From positions 114,384-178,383 of the forward strand of contig CACJEG010000002.1 of the NCBI GenBank assembly GCA_902592375.1: DNA of 64,000 nucleotides, in the 5' to 3' direction. Both the position numbers and the translations under genes were made by a program. Every line of letters starts with the position of its first letter. Position 1 is the stretch's first letter. Below are positions 1 to 9,563 of this stretch, in pieces. The notes beneath the pieces were generated by a model. It did no database searches. It saw only the letters and a list, made by a program, of their open reading frames with translations, and was not told the DNA's origin. The DNA is from an uncultured Pelagibacteraceae bacterium (GTDB taxonomy: Bacteria > Pseudomonadota > Alphaproteobacteria > Pelagibacterales > Pelagibacteraceae).

Positions 1-230
1 TCATCAATTGGATTTCCATAAGTTTTTACAGTTATGTGTGAGTTAAAGCCTACTATTTTATTAATCAGCTCAGTCCTAAATCCGTTCATAACTGACATGA
101 CAATAATAAGAACTGCAACTCCAAGACTTATTCCTATAAAGGAAAAAATAGATATAACATTCAAAAAGCCATCTTTTTTTCTAGCTTTTAAAAATCTAAA
201 AGTAATTTCTTTTTCTAAAGTAGAAATCAA
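1..230 (-). CDS. lolC: Lipoprotein-releasing ABC transporter permease LolC/LolE (N-terminal part, runs off the left edge)
   Basis: About 76 residues are visible before the window ends. After a short polar N-terminus they read FRFLKARKKDGFLNV, then a hydrophobic segment (ISIFSFIGISLGVAVLIIV), then MSVMNGFRTELINKI and GFNSHITV. This is the N-terminal signature of the LolC/LolE permease, which with LolD extracts outer-membrane lipoproteins from the inner membrane. The most plausible start is a TTG at 230-228 whose last two bases belong to the proS stop codon (TTGA overlap); no ATG is available in frame. The position directly after proS matches the usual alphaproteobacterial proS-lolC-lolD order. 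LolC and LolE cannot be told apart from this fragment, and alphaproteobacteria usually carry one such permease gene. Confidence 0.85.
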   Translation of the reverse strand, partial: MISTLEKEITFRFLKARKKDGFLNVISIFSFIGISLGVAVLIIVMSVMNGFRTELINKIVGFNSHITVKTYGNPID

Positions 231-1561
231 ATCGAATTTTTTTGTTTAGTTATAATTTCTATAATTTTACTTAATGGTAAATTTTGAGTTTCACCACCGG
301 TTTCCTTGAACTCTAATAAATCACCCTCACTTTTCTTACCAATAATAATTTGATATGGAGCACCAATTAAATTCATTTTTTTAATTTTTGATGAGAAATT
401 CTCATCTGTATCATCAATGATTGCATCAATATTATTTTTGAGCAATTCTATATTGATATTATTTGCTTTATCTAAAGCTGAGCTGTCATTTTTATTTATC
501 ATAGGTATTAAAGCAATATCATAAGGAGCAACAGACAATGGCCATTTCATGATTTCATTTTTATCATCATATTTTGCCTCAATTATAGCCCCTACTAACC
601 TTGATACACCAATTCCATAAGAACCCATTTTAACAAAATCTTTTTTTCCTCCTGGTAAATCAACAGATGCTCCCATTGGTTTTGAGTATTTGTCACCAAA
701 ATAAAATATATGACCTACTTCGATACCTTTTGTAATCAATTGATTTTCCTTGGAAACAATTTTTTCAAACTCTTCTTTATTAAACTTTTCATCAGTTACA
801 GCATAAAACTGTTCATATTTTTTTCTCATACTTTCCAAAGATACTTTTTCTATTTCAGTATCATCGCTATCAAGATCGAATATTCTTTTATCTGTGAAAA
901 TTTTACTTTCTCCAGTATCAGCAAGAATAATAAATTCGTGAGATAAATTTCCACCTATAGGTCCTGTATCAGCAGCCATGGGTATTGCTGTCAAAGACAA
1001 TCTTTTAAATGTTCTTAAATAAGAAAGAAAGAATTTATTATAAGAATAAAAAGCTTCTTCATCTGATACATCAAATGAATAGGCATCTTTCATATAAAAC
1101 TCTCTACCACGCATAATTCCAAATCTAGGTCTAATTTCATCTCTGAACTTCCATTGAATATGATACATAAGTTGTGGGAGTGATTTATAAGATTTTATTG
1201 AAGATCTAAAAATTTCAGTAACTTGCTCTTCATTGGTTGGTCCATATAACATTTCTCTATTTTGACGGTCGGTTATTCTTAACATCTCTTCACCATAATC
1301 GTCATAACGACCACTTTCTTTCCAAATTTCGCTGGATTGAATTGTTGGCATTAATATTTCTTGAGCTCCAATTTTATTTTGTTCTTGTCTAACAATGTCT
1401 TCTATTTTTTTCATTACCTTAAAACCTAAAGGTAACCATGAATAAATTCCTGCAGAGGCTTGCTTAATCATGCCTACTCTCAACATCAATTGATGAGATT
1501 TAATTTTTGCCTCTGAAGGATTGTTTTTTAATATTGGTATAAATGAATTTGATAAAAGCAT
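227..1561 (-). CDS. proS: Prolyl-tRNA synthetase (short alphaproteobacterial type)
   Basis: Charges tRNA-Pro with proline in the cytoplasm. The 444-residue length fits the short class II ProRS of alphaproteobacteria, which lacks the large editing insertion of the E. coli enzyme (about 570 residues). Visible class II landmarks are the motif 1/2 region with LMPTIQSSEIWKESGRYDDYG and GPTNEEQVTEIF, the FRDEIRPRFGIMRGREFYMKDAYSF stretch (only partly quoted here as RPRFGIMRGREFYMKDAYSF) and motif 3 near GSYGIGVSRLVGAI. The C-terminal anticodon-binding domain runs from about residue 350 to the end. It sits 1 nt after a DUF1467 gene and overlaps lolC, so it is probably the distal part of a long operon that begins with nuoA. 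Confidence 0.97.
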   Translation of the reverse strand: MLLSNSFIPILKNNPSEAKIKSHQLMLRVGMIKQASAGIYSWLPLGFKVMKKIEDIVRQEQNKIGAQEILMPTIQSSEIWKESGRYDDYGEEMLRITDRQNREMLYGPTNEEQVTEIFRSSIKSYKSLPQLMYHIQWKFRDEIRPRFGIMRGREFYMKDAYSFDVSDEEAFYSYNKFFLSYLRTFKRLSLTAIPMAADTGPIGGNLSHEFIILADTGESKIFTDKRIFDLDSDDTEIEKVSLESMRKKYEQFYAVTDEKFNKEEFEKIVSKENQLITKGIEVGHIFYFGDKYSKPMGASVDLPGGKKDFVKMGSYGIGVSRLVGAIIEAKYDDKNEIMKWPLSVAPYDIALIPMINKNDSSALDKANNINIELLKNNIDAIIDDTDENFSSKIKKMNLIGAPYQIIIGKKSEGDLLEFKETGGETQNLPLSKIIEIITKQKNSI

Positions 1562-1562
1562 C

Positions 1563-1808
1563 TTAATTAATCATATTTCTTAAATTTAAATATTCAAATT
1601 TAATTAATAAGTAAATTATTATGAAAATGACAGTAGTAATTCCAGTGCAATAAAGGAATTTTTTCAGCATTTTTGGATTTTCAGGTGATCCAGGATCCTC
1701 ACCATCAATTTTTACAGTCTTTGTTCGATTCACATCAATAGGTAGAATAGCAAAAAAAACTATCCACCATATAATTATATAGATAATAGCTAAGCCAGTT
1801 GCGCTCAT
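1563..1808 (-). CDS. DUF1467 family small membrane protein
   Basis: An 81-residue protein with two predicted membrane segments (about residues 4-24 and 50-72) separated by a polar loop rich in Asp, Gly and Pro (VNRTKTVKIDGEDPGSPENP). The first helix with WWIVFFAILPI followed by this charged loop is typical of DUF1467 proteins, which in alphaproteobacteria are commonly found between the RNase J and proS genes, as here. No function is established for the family. The gene shares one base with the rnj stop and lies 1 nt before proS, so it is translated from the same transcript. Confidence 0.85.
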   Translation of the reverse strand: MSATGLAIIYIIIWWIVFFAILPIDVNRTKTVKIDGEDPGSPENPKMLKKFLYCTGITTVIFIIIYLLIKFEYLNLRNMIN

Positions 1809-3466
1809 TAAATTCTTACTAAATTGATATTGGTAAAAGGTTTTTTCCCTGTTCTCTCTTTTGAAAACTTTCTACAGGCAATTTTTAATGCGTCAATAAG
1901 ATTATGTTCTTGTTGTTTGCTTCCAATTTTAAAAGTTCTAGAGGTTTTCTCTATTTCCTCTTCTAATCCATAAACAAAATCATCTCGATCATCTACAGGT
2001 AAACCACGAAATGAAAGAATAGGGTTATTGTGTATATTACCTTTAGGTGTAATCATTATTGTTACCTCAAGATATCCATTAGCACTTAAATTTTTCCTAT
2101 CTTTTATCGATTGTGAATCTGGATCAACGCTTACACTACCATCTAAATAAAGTCTGCCGCTCGGGGCTTTGTCATAAACTTCAGGTTTTTCACCTGGATA
2201 TAACTTAACAATATCACCATTTTCGACTTGAACTGGATGTGGCACTTGCATTTCTTTTGCAAAATTAATGTGTTCTATCATGTGCCTATGTTCACCGTGT
2301 ACAGGTATTACACATCTAGGTTTTACCCATTGATACATCTCTTTAAGGTCTTCCCTATTTGGATGACCAGAAACATGAACAAACTCGGTTTCTTCAGATA
2401 TTACTTCTATTCCATCCTTAACAAGTTGGTTGTGAAGTTTATAAAGTTTTTTTTCATTACCAGGTATAATTTTTGAAGAAAAAATTACAGCATCACCTTT
2501 TTCAATAAAAACATCTGGATGAACATAACTAGAAATTCTCATCATTGCACCCATTGGTTCGCCTTGACTTCCAGTACATAAATACACAATTTTTTCTCTT
2601 GAAAAATTTTTAGCTTCTCTTGGATCAATTGGCTCAATTGTATTTTTTAAATATCCACATTGACGTGCAGCTTTATAAATACGATGCATTGATCTACCAA
2701 CTAAAGAGATTTGTCTTCCTGTCTGTTCTGCACAATAAAAAGCTGTCTCCATTCTAGCTACGTTGGAAGCAAATGATGTTATGATAACTCTTTTTTTTAA
2801 TCGAGACATAACGTTTAACATATTTTTTCTTACATCTAATTCTGAACCTGATCTACCGGCGCTAAAAACATTTGTTGAATCGCAAATCATTGCTAACACG
2901 CCTTCTTCACCAATTTCCTTTAATCTTTTTTCGTTTATATTGTCTCCAATCAAAGGATTTGGATCTACCTTCCAATCTCCAGTATGCAAAATGACTCCTG
3001 CAGGAGTTTTTATTCTAAGTCCATTTGGTTCTAATATAGAATGCGTTAAAGTAATGTATTCAATTTCAAATGGATCCAGAGAAACCTTTCCATTTAACTC
3101 AACAATCTGCAAATCATTAGTTATATCGATTTGTTTTTCTCTAAATTTTTCTCGAATTAATACAGCTGTAAAAGGAGTTGCAAAAATTTTACATTGTAAT
3201 TTTGGCCATAGATGAGCAATTGCACCAATGTGATCCTCGTGTGCATGTGTTAAAACTATTCCTAATAAATTATCTTTTCTTTCTACTATAAACCCAGGAT
3301 CTGGATAAATTAAATCAACACCTGGAATAGTATCATCTGCAAATGTTACCCCTATGTCGACCATAATCCATTTGTGATCACTAGGCTGTCCATAGCCGAA
3401 CAAATTCATGTTCATGCCTATTTCACCTGATCCACCTAATGGACAAAATAATAGTTCATCTTGCAT
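1808..3466 (-). CDS. rnj: Ribonuclease J
   Basis: Metallo-beta-lactamase/beta-CASP ribonuclease for mRNA turnover and RNA processing. The catalytic zinc motif HAHEDHIGA is at residues 74-82 (His74, His76, Asp78, His79), preceded by the GGSGEIGMNM opening typical of RNase J. Further metal and beta-CASP landmarks are visible: LHTGDWK, ICDSTNVF, and near residue 370-400 the SGHPNREDL and PVHGEHRHM stretches. At 552 residues it matches the bacterial RNase J length. It overlaps DUF1467 by one base and follows coaX after 1 nt. The nuo-birA-coaX-rnj order is widespread in alphaproteobacteria, supporting orthology. Confidence 0.96.
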   Translation of the reverse strand: MQDELLFCPLGGSGEIGMNMNLFGYGQPSDHKWIMVDIGVTFADDTIPGVDLIYPDPGFIVERKDNLLGIVLTHAHEDHIGAIAHLWPKLQCKIFATPFTAVLIREKFREKQIDITNDLQIVELNGKVSLDPFEIEYITLTHSILEPNGLRIKTPAGVILHTGDWKVDPNPLIGDNINEKRLKEIGEEGVLAMICDSTNVFSAGRSGSELDVRKNMLNVMSRLKKRVIITSFASNVARMETAFYCAEQTGRQISLVGRSMHRIYKAARQCGYLKNTIEPIDPREAKNFSREKIVYLCTGSQGEPMGAMMRISSYVHPDVFIEKGDAVIFSSKIIPGNEKKLYKLHNQLVKDGIEVISEETEFVHVSGHPNREDLKEMYQWVKPRCVIPVHGEHRHMIEHINFAKEMQVPHPVQVENGDIVKLYPGEKPEVYDKAPSGRLYLDGSVSVDPDSQSIKDRKNLSANGYLEVTIMITPKGNIHNNPILSFRGLPVDDRDDFVYGLEEEIEKTSRTFKIGSKQQEHNLIDALKIACRKFSKERTGKKPFTNINLVRI

Positions 3467-3467
3467 A

Positions 3468-4214
3468 TTATTTAATTAATTTTGAAATCTTTATTAAGCC
3501 TTTAATTGTAATATCTTGGTTGTGACTTGCTTTCGTTTTTATTGAGTTTTTAAATAAATTTGAAAATCCACCAGTAATAATTACTTTAAAAGATTTTCTA
3601 GTCTCTTTCTTAATTAAATTAATAATATTGTCAATTAAACCCGCATAACCCCAAAAAAAGCCAGATCTAACAGCTGAGATTGTATTGTTGCCAATAACTT
3701 TATTAATCTTTTTTAAATCTATTTTTGGAATTAAAGTTGCTTTATCAGATAAGGTATTAAGAGATAATCTCACACCTGGGGCAATAATTCCTCCATAATA
3801 AGTATTTTTAATGAGTACATCGAAAGTTGTTGCTGTACCAAAGTCTAAAATTATAAAATTATTTTTATTGTTCATTAAACTTATGGCGTTAGTAATTCTA
3901 TCTGAGCCTACCTGTTTATAATCTACTTTGATTTTTATAAGTGATTTTAAGTTTAATTTTTTAACCTCATGACATTTTAGTTTAACTTTTTTCGATAAAA
4001 ATTGATTAATTATAGAAAATGTTTTTGGAACAACACTACAAAATAATATTTTTTCAATTTTATTTAATTGAATTTTATTTTTTTTAAATAAAATATTAAG
4101 CTGCTTGTTGTTTACAGATTTTGATGAAAAAGTAATTTTTTTTAAAATTTTATTATTTTTAGAAACAATACATAATTTTGTCTCCGTATTACCGATATCG
4201 CCTAGAATATACAT
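3468..4214 (-). CDS. coaX: Type III pantothenate kinase
   Basis: Catalyses the first step of coenzyme A synthesis (pantothenate to 4'-phosphopantothenate). The phosphate-binding DIGNTETKLC motif is at residues 6-15, and the second ASKHA-fold motif LDFGTATTFDV lies near residue 125, followed by GGIIAPGVRLS. These are diagnostic of CoaX and absent from CoaA. The protein is 248 residues, a normal length. The sequence is very Lys/Asn/Ile rich, like the neighbouring birA, and contrasts with the better conserved nuo proteins. It shares one base with the birA stop and is followed after 1 nt by rnj. Confidence 0.93.
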   Translation of the reverse strand: MYILGDIGNTETKLCIVSKNNKILKKITFSSKSVNNKQLNILFKKNKIQLNKIEKILFCSVVPKTFSIINQFLSKKVKLKCHEVKKLNLKSLIKIKVDYKQVGSDRITNAISLMNNKNNFIILDFGTATTFDVLIKNTYYGGIIAPGVRLSLNTLSDKATLIPKIDLKKINKVIGNNTISAVRSGFFWGYAGLIDNIINLIKKETRKSFKVIITGGFSNLFKNSIKTKASHNQDITIKGLIKISKLIK

Positions 4215-4750
4215 TATTTAATTTTATACAATTTAGATAAATTTTTTTCAAAAAGTTGTTTAAGTTTATTTTCTACAATTAATTTACTAATACTTTTTTT
4301 AGTTACCTCTTGCAAGTTTGTGGCAGGATAATTCCTTATAATTGGATTTTTTTTAATATTTATACCTATACCTGTAATTAAAAATTTTTTGTCTCTTACA
4401 AATATAACTTCTTGTAAAATGCCACTAATTTTTTTTTTATCAATTAATAAGTCGTTTGGTTTTTTAAATAAAATTTTTTTACTTGTAAATGACGAGAGTA
4501 ATTTTTTGACTAAAAGGCAATTAATTTTTGTAATAGCATTAATCGATAGTTTCGTTTTATTTAGTTCATTGAAAAAAGAGATAAATAAATTTCCTTTTGA
4601 TGATATCCATTTTCTTCCATACTGTCCTCTGCCATTTGCTTGTGTTTCAACAACAATCATACCTAAGTTGTATTTAGTTTCTTTGATAATTCTTATTGCA
4701 GTATTATTTGTGCTTTTAACTTTTTTAAATTTAAATTTTTTTAATTTCAT
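4214..4750 (-). CDS. birA: Biotin--[acetyl-CoA-carboxylase] ligase, catalytic domain only
   Basis: Attaches biotin to the biotin carboxyl carrier protein of acetyl-CoA carboxylase. The biotin/ATP loop GRGQYGRKW lies near residues 40-48, followed by GNLFISF; KKPNDLL and KKISGILQE correspond to the conserved KWPNDL and KKIAGIL(I/V)E motifs. At 178 residues it lacks both the N-terminal helix-turn-helix of E. coli BirA and the usual C-terminal SH3-like domain, so it is a minimal ligase with no repressor function expected. I place the start at the ATG at 4750-4748, which overlaps the nuoN stop (TGATG); a TTG one codon upstream is possible but less likely. Confidence 0.88.
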   Translation of the reverse strand: MKLKKFKFKKVKSTNNTAIRIIKETKYNLGMIVVETQANGRGQYGRKWISSKGNLFISFFNELNKTKLSINAITKINCLLVKKLLSSFTSKKILFKKPNDLLIDKKKISGILQEVIFVRDKKFLITGIGINIKKNPIIRNYPATNLQEVTKKSISKLIVENKLKQLFEKNLSKLYKIK

Positions 4751-6168
4751 CAAATAATATTAATTCTTGAAACAACTTCTATTAACTGACTTGGGAATAT
4801 GAAGTATAAAAGAATTAATATCGTTGAAACTGTAAGTGAAAATTTTAACCATAAGCTATGATCCGTATCGTATTTGTCTTTTTCTTTATCAAAATAAATT
4901 ATTTTTATAATTCTTAAATAATAAAAAGCTGCAACTACTGTAGATAACAATCCTACTATAGCTAAGAAAAACATTGATTGTTCTAATACAGCTTTAAAAA
5001 CATAAAACTTAGCAAAGAAACCTGCTAGAGGCGGAATACCTGCTAAAGAAAAGAGTATTACAAGCAAACACAGAGATAATAGTGGATGGTTTTTTGATAA
5101 TCCTGAGAGATCCTCAATATCCTCATAATATTGATCCTTTCTTCTTAACATCAATAGACAAGAGAAAAGAGCTAAATTCATAACTACGTATATTGAAATA
5201 TAAATTATAGAACTTTGAATTCCTTCGTTAGAAGCTGTGGCTAGTCCTGCCAATGTGTAACCAATATGTCCAATAGAACTATAAGCAATTAGTCTTTTAA
5301 TATTAGTTTGCCCTATTGCTGCAACAGCTCCAAAGACCATAGAAGCTATTGATAAGAAAATTATTATCATTTGCCATTGATCAATTAAATTTAAGAAAGG
5401 AACATATAAAAATCTTATAAATACAGTCAAAGCGGCGATCTTTGGCACCATTGTAAAAAATAAAGTTACAGTTGTTGGTGACCCTTCGTAAACATCAGGT
5501 GCCCACATATGAAATGGAACTGCAGAAATTTTAAATGCTAAACCAACTAAGATAAATACAATTCCAAATGTTAAAACATATTCATTAGAATTTAATTGAT
5601 TTGATATTATATCAAAATTAGTTGAACCAGAAAAACCATAAACTAAAGAACATCCATATAACAATAATCCTGAAGATAATGCACTTAAAACAAAATATTT
5701 TAAACCAGCTTCAGATGATTTTAATTGATCTCTATTATATGTTGCTAATACGTAAAGAGCTAGTGATTGTAATTCTAAGCCCATATAAAAAACGATTAAA
5801 TCATTTGCACTAATCATCACCATCATACCAAGAATAGAGCTCAAAATAAGAACTGGGTATTCGATATTGTATATTTTAAATGTTTTTAAATAACTTGATG
5901 AAATAACTAAAACTAAAAAACCTCCAATTAAAGTTATAATTTTCATTAGTGAGGACATACTGTCAATTACAACACTTTCATTAAACAAAGTTTCCCTACT
6001 AACCGAAAATGTTTCGTTTATTGTTATTATTGCTGTAATTAAAATTGCAAACAAAGAAAGATTGAAAGTCATTTTTGAACTATTTTTTTTAAAAACACCC
6101 AAAACAAGTAAAAACATGATTGAAAGTGAAATAAATATTTCAGGCAATACTAAATTTAAATTTTCCAT
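4750..6168 (-). CDS. nuoN: NADH-quinone oxidoreductase subunit N
   Basis: Antiporter-like proton-pumping subunit of respiratory complex I in the inner membrane. The 472-residue protein is almost entirely hydrophobic, with about 14 predicted membrane helices. Conserved stretches include GMMVMISANDLIVFYMGLE (the helix-5 Glu of the pumping channel), YFVLSALSSGLLLYG, FKISAVPFHMWAPDVYEG and the IKRLIAYSSIGHIGY motif. It is the last gene of the nuoA-N operon, with 1 nt between the nuoM stop and this start, and overlaps birA. Confidence 0.97.
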   Translation of the reverse strand: MENLNLVLPEIFISLSIMFLLVLGVFKKNSSKMTFNLSLFAILITAIITINETFSVSRETLFNESVVIDSMSSLMKIITLIGGFLVLVISSSYLKTFKIYNIEYPVLILSSILGMMVMISANDLIVFYMGLELQSLALYVLATYNRDQLKSSEAGLKYFVLSALSSGLLLYGCSLVYGFSGSTNFDIISNQLNSNEYVLTFGIVFILVGLAFKISAVPFHMWAPDVYEGSPTTVTLFFTMVPKIAALTVFIRFLYVPFLNLIDQWQMIIIFLSIASMVFGAVAAIGQTNIKRLIAYSSIGHIGYTLAGLATASNEGIQSSIIYISIYVVMNLALFSCLLMLRRKDQYYEDIEDLSGLSKNHPLLSLCLLVILFSLAGIPPLAGFFAKFYVFKAVLEQSMFFLAIVGLLSTVVAAFYYLRIIKIIYFDKEKDKYDTDHSLWLKFSLTVSTILILLYFIFPSQLIEVVSRINII

Positions 6169-6169
6169 A

Positions 6170-7651
6170 TTATTTACTAGCTATATTTGTGTTATGCATA
6201 TTAATTAGATCGGTCACAGAAACTTCTATAGTATTTATCAACGGATCTGGATAAAACCCAAAGAATAAAGTTGGAACTGCTAGACAAGATAAAATCAGAT
6301 ATTCCGATCTATTTAAATCAAACATCTTCTTAAGGTCTTCGTTAACTAGCTTTCCAAAAACAACTCTTTTGTACAACCAAAGCATATATGCAGCTCCAAG
6401 TATTACACCTAAACTAGCAATTACAGCTACTAGGAAATTATCCTTAAAAGCACCCATTAAAATTAAAAATTCTCCTATAAATCCACTTGTCCCCGGCAAT
6501 CCCAATGCTGCCAATGTAAACAACATAAATAAAATTGAATATTTGGGTATTATTGTAACTATTCCTCCATATGAATTGATCATCCTTGAATGCATCCGAT
6601 CGTAGACAACACCAACACATAAGAAAAGTGCGGCTGAAACTAAACCATGACTAATCATTTGAATAATACTTCCTTCAATTCCTTGTTGTTGAAGAGTAAA
6701 TATTCCTAATGTCACAAATCCCATGTGGGCAACAGAGGAATAAGCTATTAATTTTTTCATATCCTCCTGCATTAAAGCAATGAAAGAAGTGAATATAATT
6801 GCTATAACACTTAAAGTATAAATTAAGGGTGTAAAAACTTCTGAAGCAACAGGAAATAAACCTAGAGAAAATCTGATAAAACCATAACCTGCCATCTTTA
6901 ATAAGATCGCTGCTAACAATACAGATCCTGCAGTTGGAGCTTCAACGTGAGCATCTGGCAACCAAGTATGTACTGGCCACATAGGAGTTTTAACTGCAAA
7001 AGAGCTAAAGAATGCTAACCATAAAAGATTTTGATATTTAGCATCTATACCAAGTTCATAAAGCTGAATAACATCTGTTGTACCTGAAATCCAATAAATA
7101 GAAATTATTGCAACTAACATTAAAACAGAACCTAGTAATGTATATAAAAAGAATTTAAAAGCTGAATAAACTCTTTTTGGACCACCCCAAATTCCAATAA
7201 TTAAAAACATTGGAATTAATCCTGCTTCAAAGAATAAATAGAATACAACTAAATCAAGTGCACAAAAAACACCAATCATGAAACTTTCCATAATTAGAAT
7301 TGCAATTAAAAAATCTCTTAATCTATTTTTGACAGAATTGTTTACAGATATAATGCATAACGGAGTTATGAATGTAGTTAAAATAATGAATAAAATTGAA
7401 ATACCATCAACACCAACTTTATAATTAATAAAACCTTCAATCCATGTTCTATCTTCTACAAATTGAAAATTAGAAGTTGATTGGTCAAAAGAAATCCAAA
7501 GATAAATCGAAATTAAAAAATTTACTATAGTCGTAAATAAAGCAACATATTTAGCAGTTGAATTATTTCCTTCTTTATCTTTAGTAAAAAACAAAAATAA
7601 AGCACCAACTGTTGGCAATAATATTAATGATGAAAGAATGGGAAAATTCAT
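6170..7651 (-). CDS. nuoM: NADH-quinone oxidoreductase subunit M
   Basis: Second antiporter-like membrane subunit of complex I. At 493 residues with about 14 membrane helices it matches NuoM. Diagnostic stretches are VDGISILFIILTTFITPLC, LDLVVFYLFFEAGLIPMFLI (channel Glu), GPKRVYSAFKFFLYTLLGS, PVHTWLPDAHVEAPTAGSV and MKKLIAYSSVAHMGFV. The HTWLPDAH motif in this order, with LPDAHVEAPTAGS, separates NuoM from NuoL and NuoN. It shares one base with the nuoL stop, indicating coupled translation. Confidence 0.98.
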   Translation of the reverse strand: MNFPILSSLILLPTVGALFLFFTKDKEGNNSTAKYVALFTTIVNFLISIYLWISFDQSTSNFQFVEDRTWIEGFINYKVGVDGISILFIILTTFITPLCIISVNNSVKNRLRDFLIAILIMESFMIGVFCALDLVVFYLFFEAGLIPMFLIIGIWGGPKRVYSAFKFFLYTLLGSVLMLVAIISIYWISGTTDVIQLYELGIDAKYQNLLWLAFFSSFAVKTPMWPVHTWLPDAHVEAPTAGSVLLAAILLKMAGYGFIRFSLGLFPVASEVFTPLIYTLSVIAIIFTSFIALMQEDMKKLIAYSSVAHMGFVTLGIFTLQQQGIEGSIIQMISHGLVSAALFLCVGVVYDRMHSRMINSYGGIVTIIPKYSILFMLFTLAALGLPGTSGFIGEFLILMGAFKDNFLVAVIASLGVILGAAYMLWLYKRVVFGKLVNEDLKKMFDLNRSEYLILSCLAVPTLFFGFYPDPLINTIEVSVTDLINMHNTNIASK

Positions 7652-9561
7652 TATTTAACTATTAAAAAAGTTAGTAAAGCAGAGAAACCTAATAACATTA
7701 CAAATGCGTATTGATAGATAAAACCACTTTGAAATTTAGTTGCTTTAATTGAACATTTTTTTATGAAAGAGGAAATTCCATCGGGACCGAAACCATCAAT
7801 TATGGTTCCATCACAAAATTTCCATAAAAATAAACCTAGTTTTTTTGAAGATTTAATAAATAATACATCATATAACTCATCAAAGTACCATTTATTTACT
7901 AAAAAATTATACAAAGGTTTATTCATAGAGGCTATTGAATTAGGTAATTCTTTGTTCTTAACAAACAAGTAATAGGCGATTGGAATAGACAATAAAACCA
8001 AACACGGTGTTAAAAGCAAAAACCATAAAGGTGGATGCTCAGTACTCAAAGGCACTAAGAACTTAATAGACTCTGCCCAGAATAAATTCTCACCATGACC
8101 AATAAATAGTCCTTTAAATAGAAAACCAGCAAACACAGCTCCTATTGAAAGAATAAATAATGGAACAAGCATAACTAATGGAGACTCGTGTGTTTCTTCT
8201 ATCTTGATCTCTTTGTTATTGTACTCTCCATGGAAAGTTTTAAATATCAATCTCCATGAATAAATAGATGTCAAAAATGCTGTAATTATTCCAATCCCAG
8301 CTGCATAATAACCGGTAGTATTACCTTTTAAATACGCAAATTCTATAATTGCGTCTTTAGAATAAAATCCTGATAAAAACGGAAAACCTGTTAAAGCAAG
8401 TGTTCCTATTATCATTAAAGCATAGGTATAGGGTAACTTTTTCCATACACCTCCCATATTATTTATATTTTGCTCATCCTTAAATGCGTGGATTACTGAA
8501 CCAGATCCTAAAAATAATAAAGCTTTAAAAAATGCGTGAGTAAATAAGTGAAACATAGCAACATTATATGCACCTACTCCAGCTGCAAAAAACATATAGC
8601 CAAGTTGGCTACACGTAGAGTAAGCAATAATTTTTTTTATATCTGTTTGAACTAGAGCGACTGTTGCTGCAAAGAATGCAGTAGTCATTCCAACGATAGT
8701 TATAAAATTTAGTATTAATGGTGAATATTCGTAAATTGGAGAGCATCTTACTACTAAGAAAACACCAGCTGTTACCATCGTTGCTGCATGAATCAATGCA
8801 GAAACAGGGGTTGGACCTTCCATAGCATCAGGTAACCATGTATGAAGTAATATCTGTGCAGATTTACCCATTGCTCCGATAAATAAAAGTAAACAAACTA
8901 AGTCTATTGCTTTAACTTCAAAACCTAAAAATGATAAATTTTTATCTACAACTGTTGGAATTTGTTGAAAAACTTCTGAGTAATTAACAGTTCCAAATAA
9001 ATAAAATATTAAAAAAATTCCTAAAGCAAAACCAAAGTCACCTACTCTGTTTACAACAAATGCTTTTATAGCTGCAGCATTTGCACTTTCTTTTTTAAAC
9101 CAAAAACCAATTAGAAAGTAAGAACAAAGACCAACACCTTCCCAACCAAAAAATAGTTGAATGAAATTGTCTGATGTTACAAGCATCAACATTGCAAATG
9201 TGAACAATGATAAATAAGCCATAAATCTTGGCTTATGAGGATCATGAGACATGTAACCAATTGAATAGATATGTACTAAAGCTGATACAGAGGTTACAAC
9301 CACTAACATCACTGCTGATAAAGGATCAATTAACATTGACCAATTTACATCAAGTGACCCTGAGCTTATCCAAGTAGCTATAACAATATTTTCTTCGTAT
9401 TGATTTACAATTACTTGATAAAGAACATGAATTGATAAGAGTGCAGAAATTGAAACCAGAGCACTTGTTACTATTTCAGAGTTTCTATCACCAATATATC
9501 TACCAAAAAAGCCTGATATAATTGAAGCAATAAGTGGAAGAAATATAATCGATAGTTCCAT
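7651..9561 (-). CDS. nuoL: NADH-quinone oxidoreductase subunit L
   Basis: Largest antiporter-like subunit of complex I, 636 residues, with the long C-terminal amphipathic helix region expected of NuoL. Visible signatures include DPLSAVMLVVVTSVSALVH, IYSIGYMSHDPHKPRFM, LFFGWEGVGLCSYFLIGFW (channel Glu), LLHTWLPDAMEGPTPVSAL with IHAATMVTAGVFLVVR, and IKKIIAYSTCSQLGYMF. The length is in the normal 600-700 range. The start ATG lies 2 nt after the nuoK stop. Confidence 0.98.
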   Translation of the reverse strand: MELSIIFLPLIASIISGFFGRYIGDRNSEIVTSALVSISALLSIHVLYQVIVNQYEENIVIATWISSGSLDVNWSMLIDPLSAVMLVVVTSVSALVHIYSIGYMSHDPHKPRFMAYLSLFTFAMLMLVTSDNFIQLFFGWEGVGLCSYFLIGFWFKKESANAAAIKAFVVNRVGDFGFALGIFLIFYLFGTVNYSEVFQQIPTVVDKNLSFLGFEVKAIDLVCLLLFIGAMGKSAQILLHTWLPDAMEGPTPVSALIHAATMVTAGVFLVVRCSPIYEYSPLILNFITIVGMTTAFFAATVALVQTDIKKIIAYSTCSQLGYMFFAAGVGAYNVAMFHLFTHAFFKALLFLGSGSVIHAFKDEQNINNMGGVWKKLPYTYALMIIGTLALTGFPFLSGFYSKDAIIEFAYLKGNTTGYYAAGIGIITAFLTSIYSWRLIFKTFHGEYNNKEIKIEETHESPLVMLVPLFILSIGAVFAGFLFKGLFIGHGENLFWAESIKFLVPLSTEHPPLWFLLLTPCLVLLSIPIAYYLFVKNKELPNSIASMNKPLYNFLVNKWYFDELYDVLFIKSSKKLGLFLWKFCDGTIIDGFGPDGISSFIKKCSIKATKFQSGFIYQYAFVMLLGFSALLTFLIVK

Positions 9562-9563
9562 GA

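Noticed and set aside
2763..3215. 150-codon plus-strand frame opposite rnj
   Set aside because: Fully inside the conserved RNase J beta-CASP region on the other strand; no recognisable domain.
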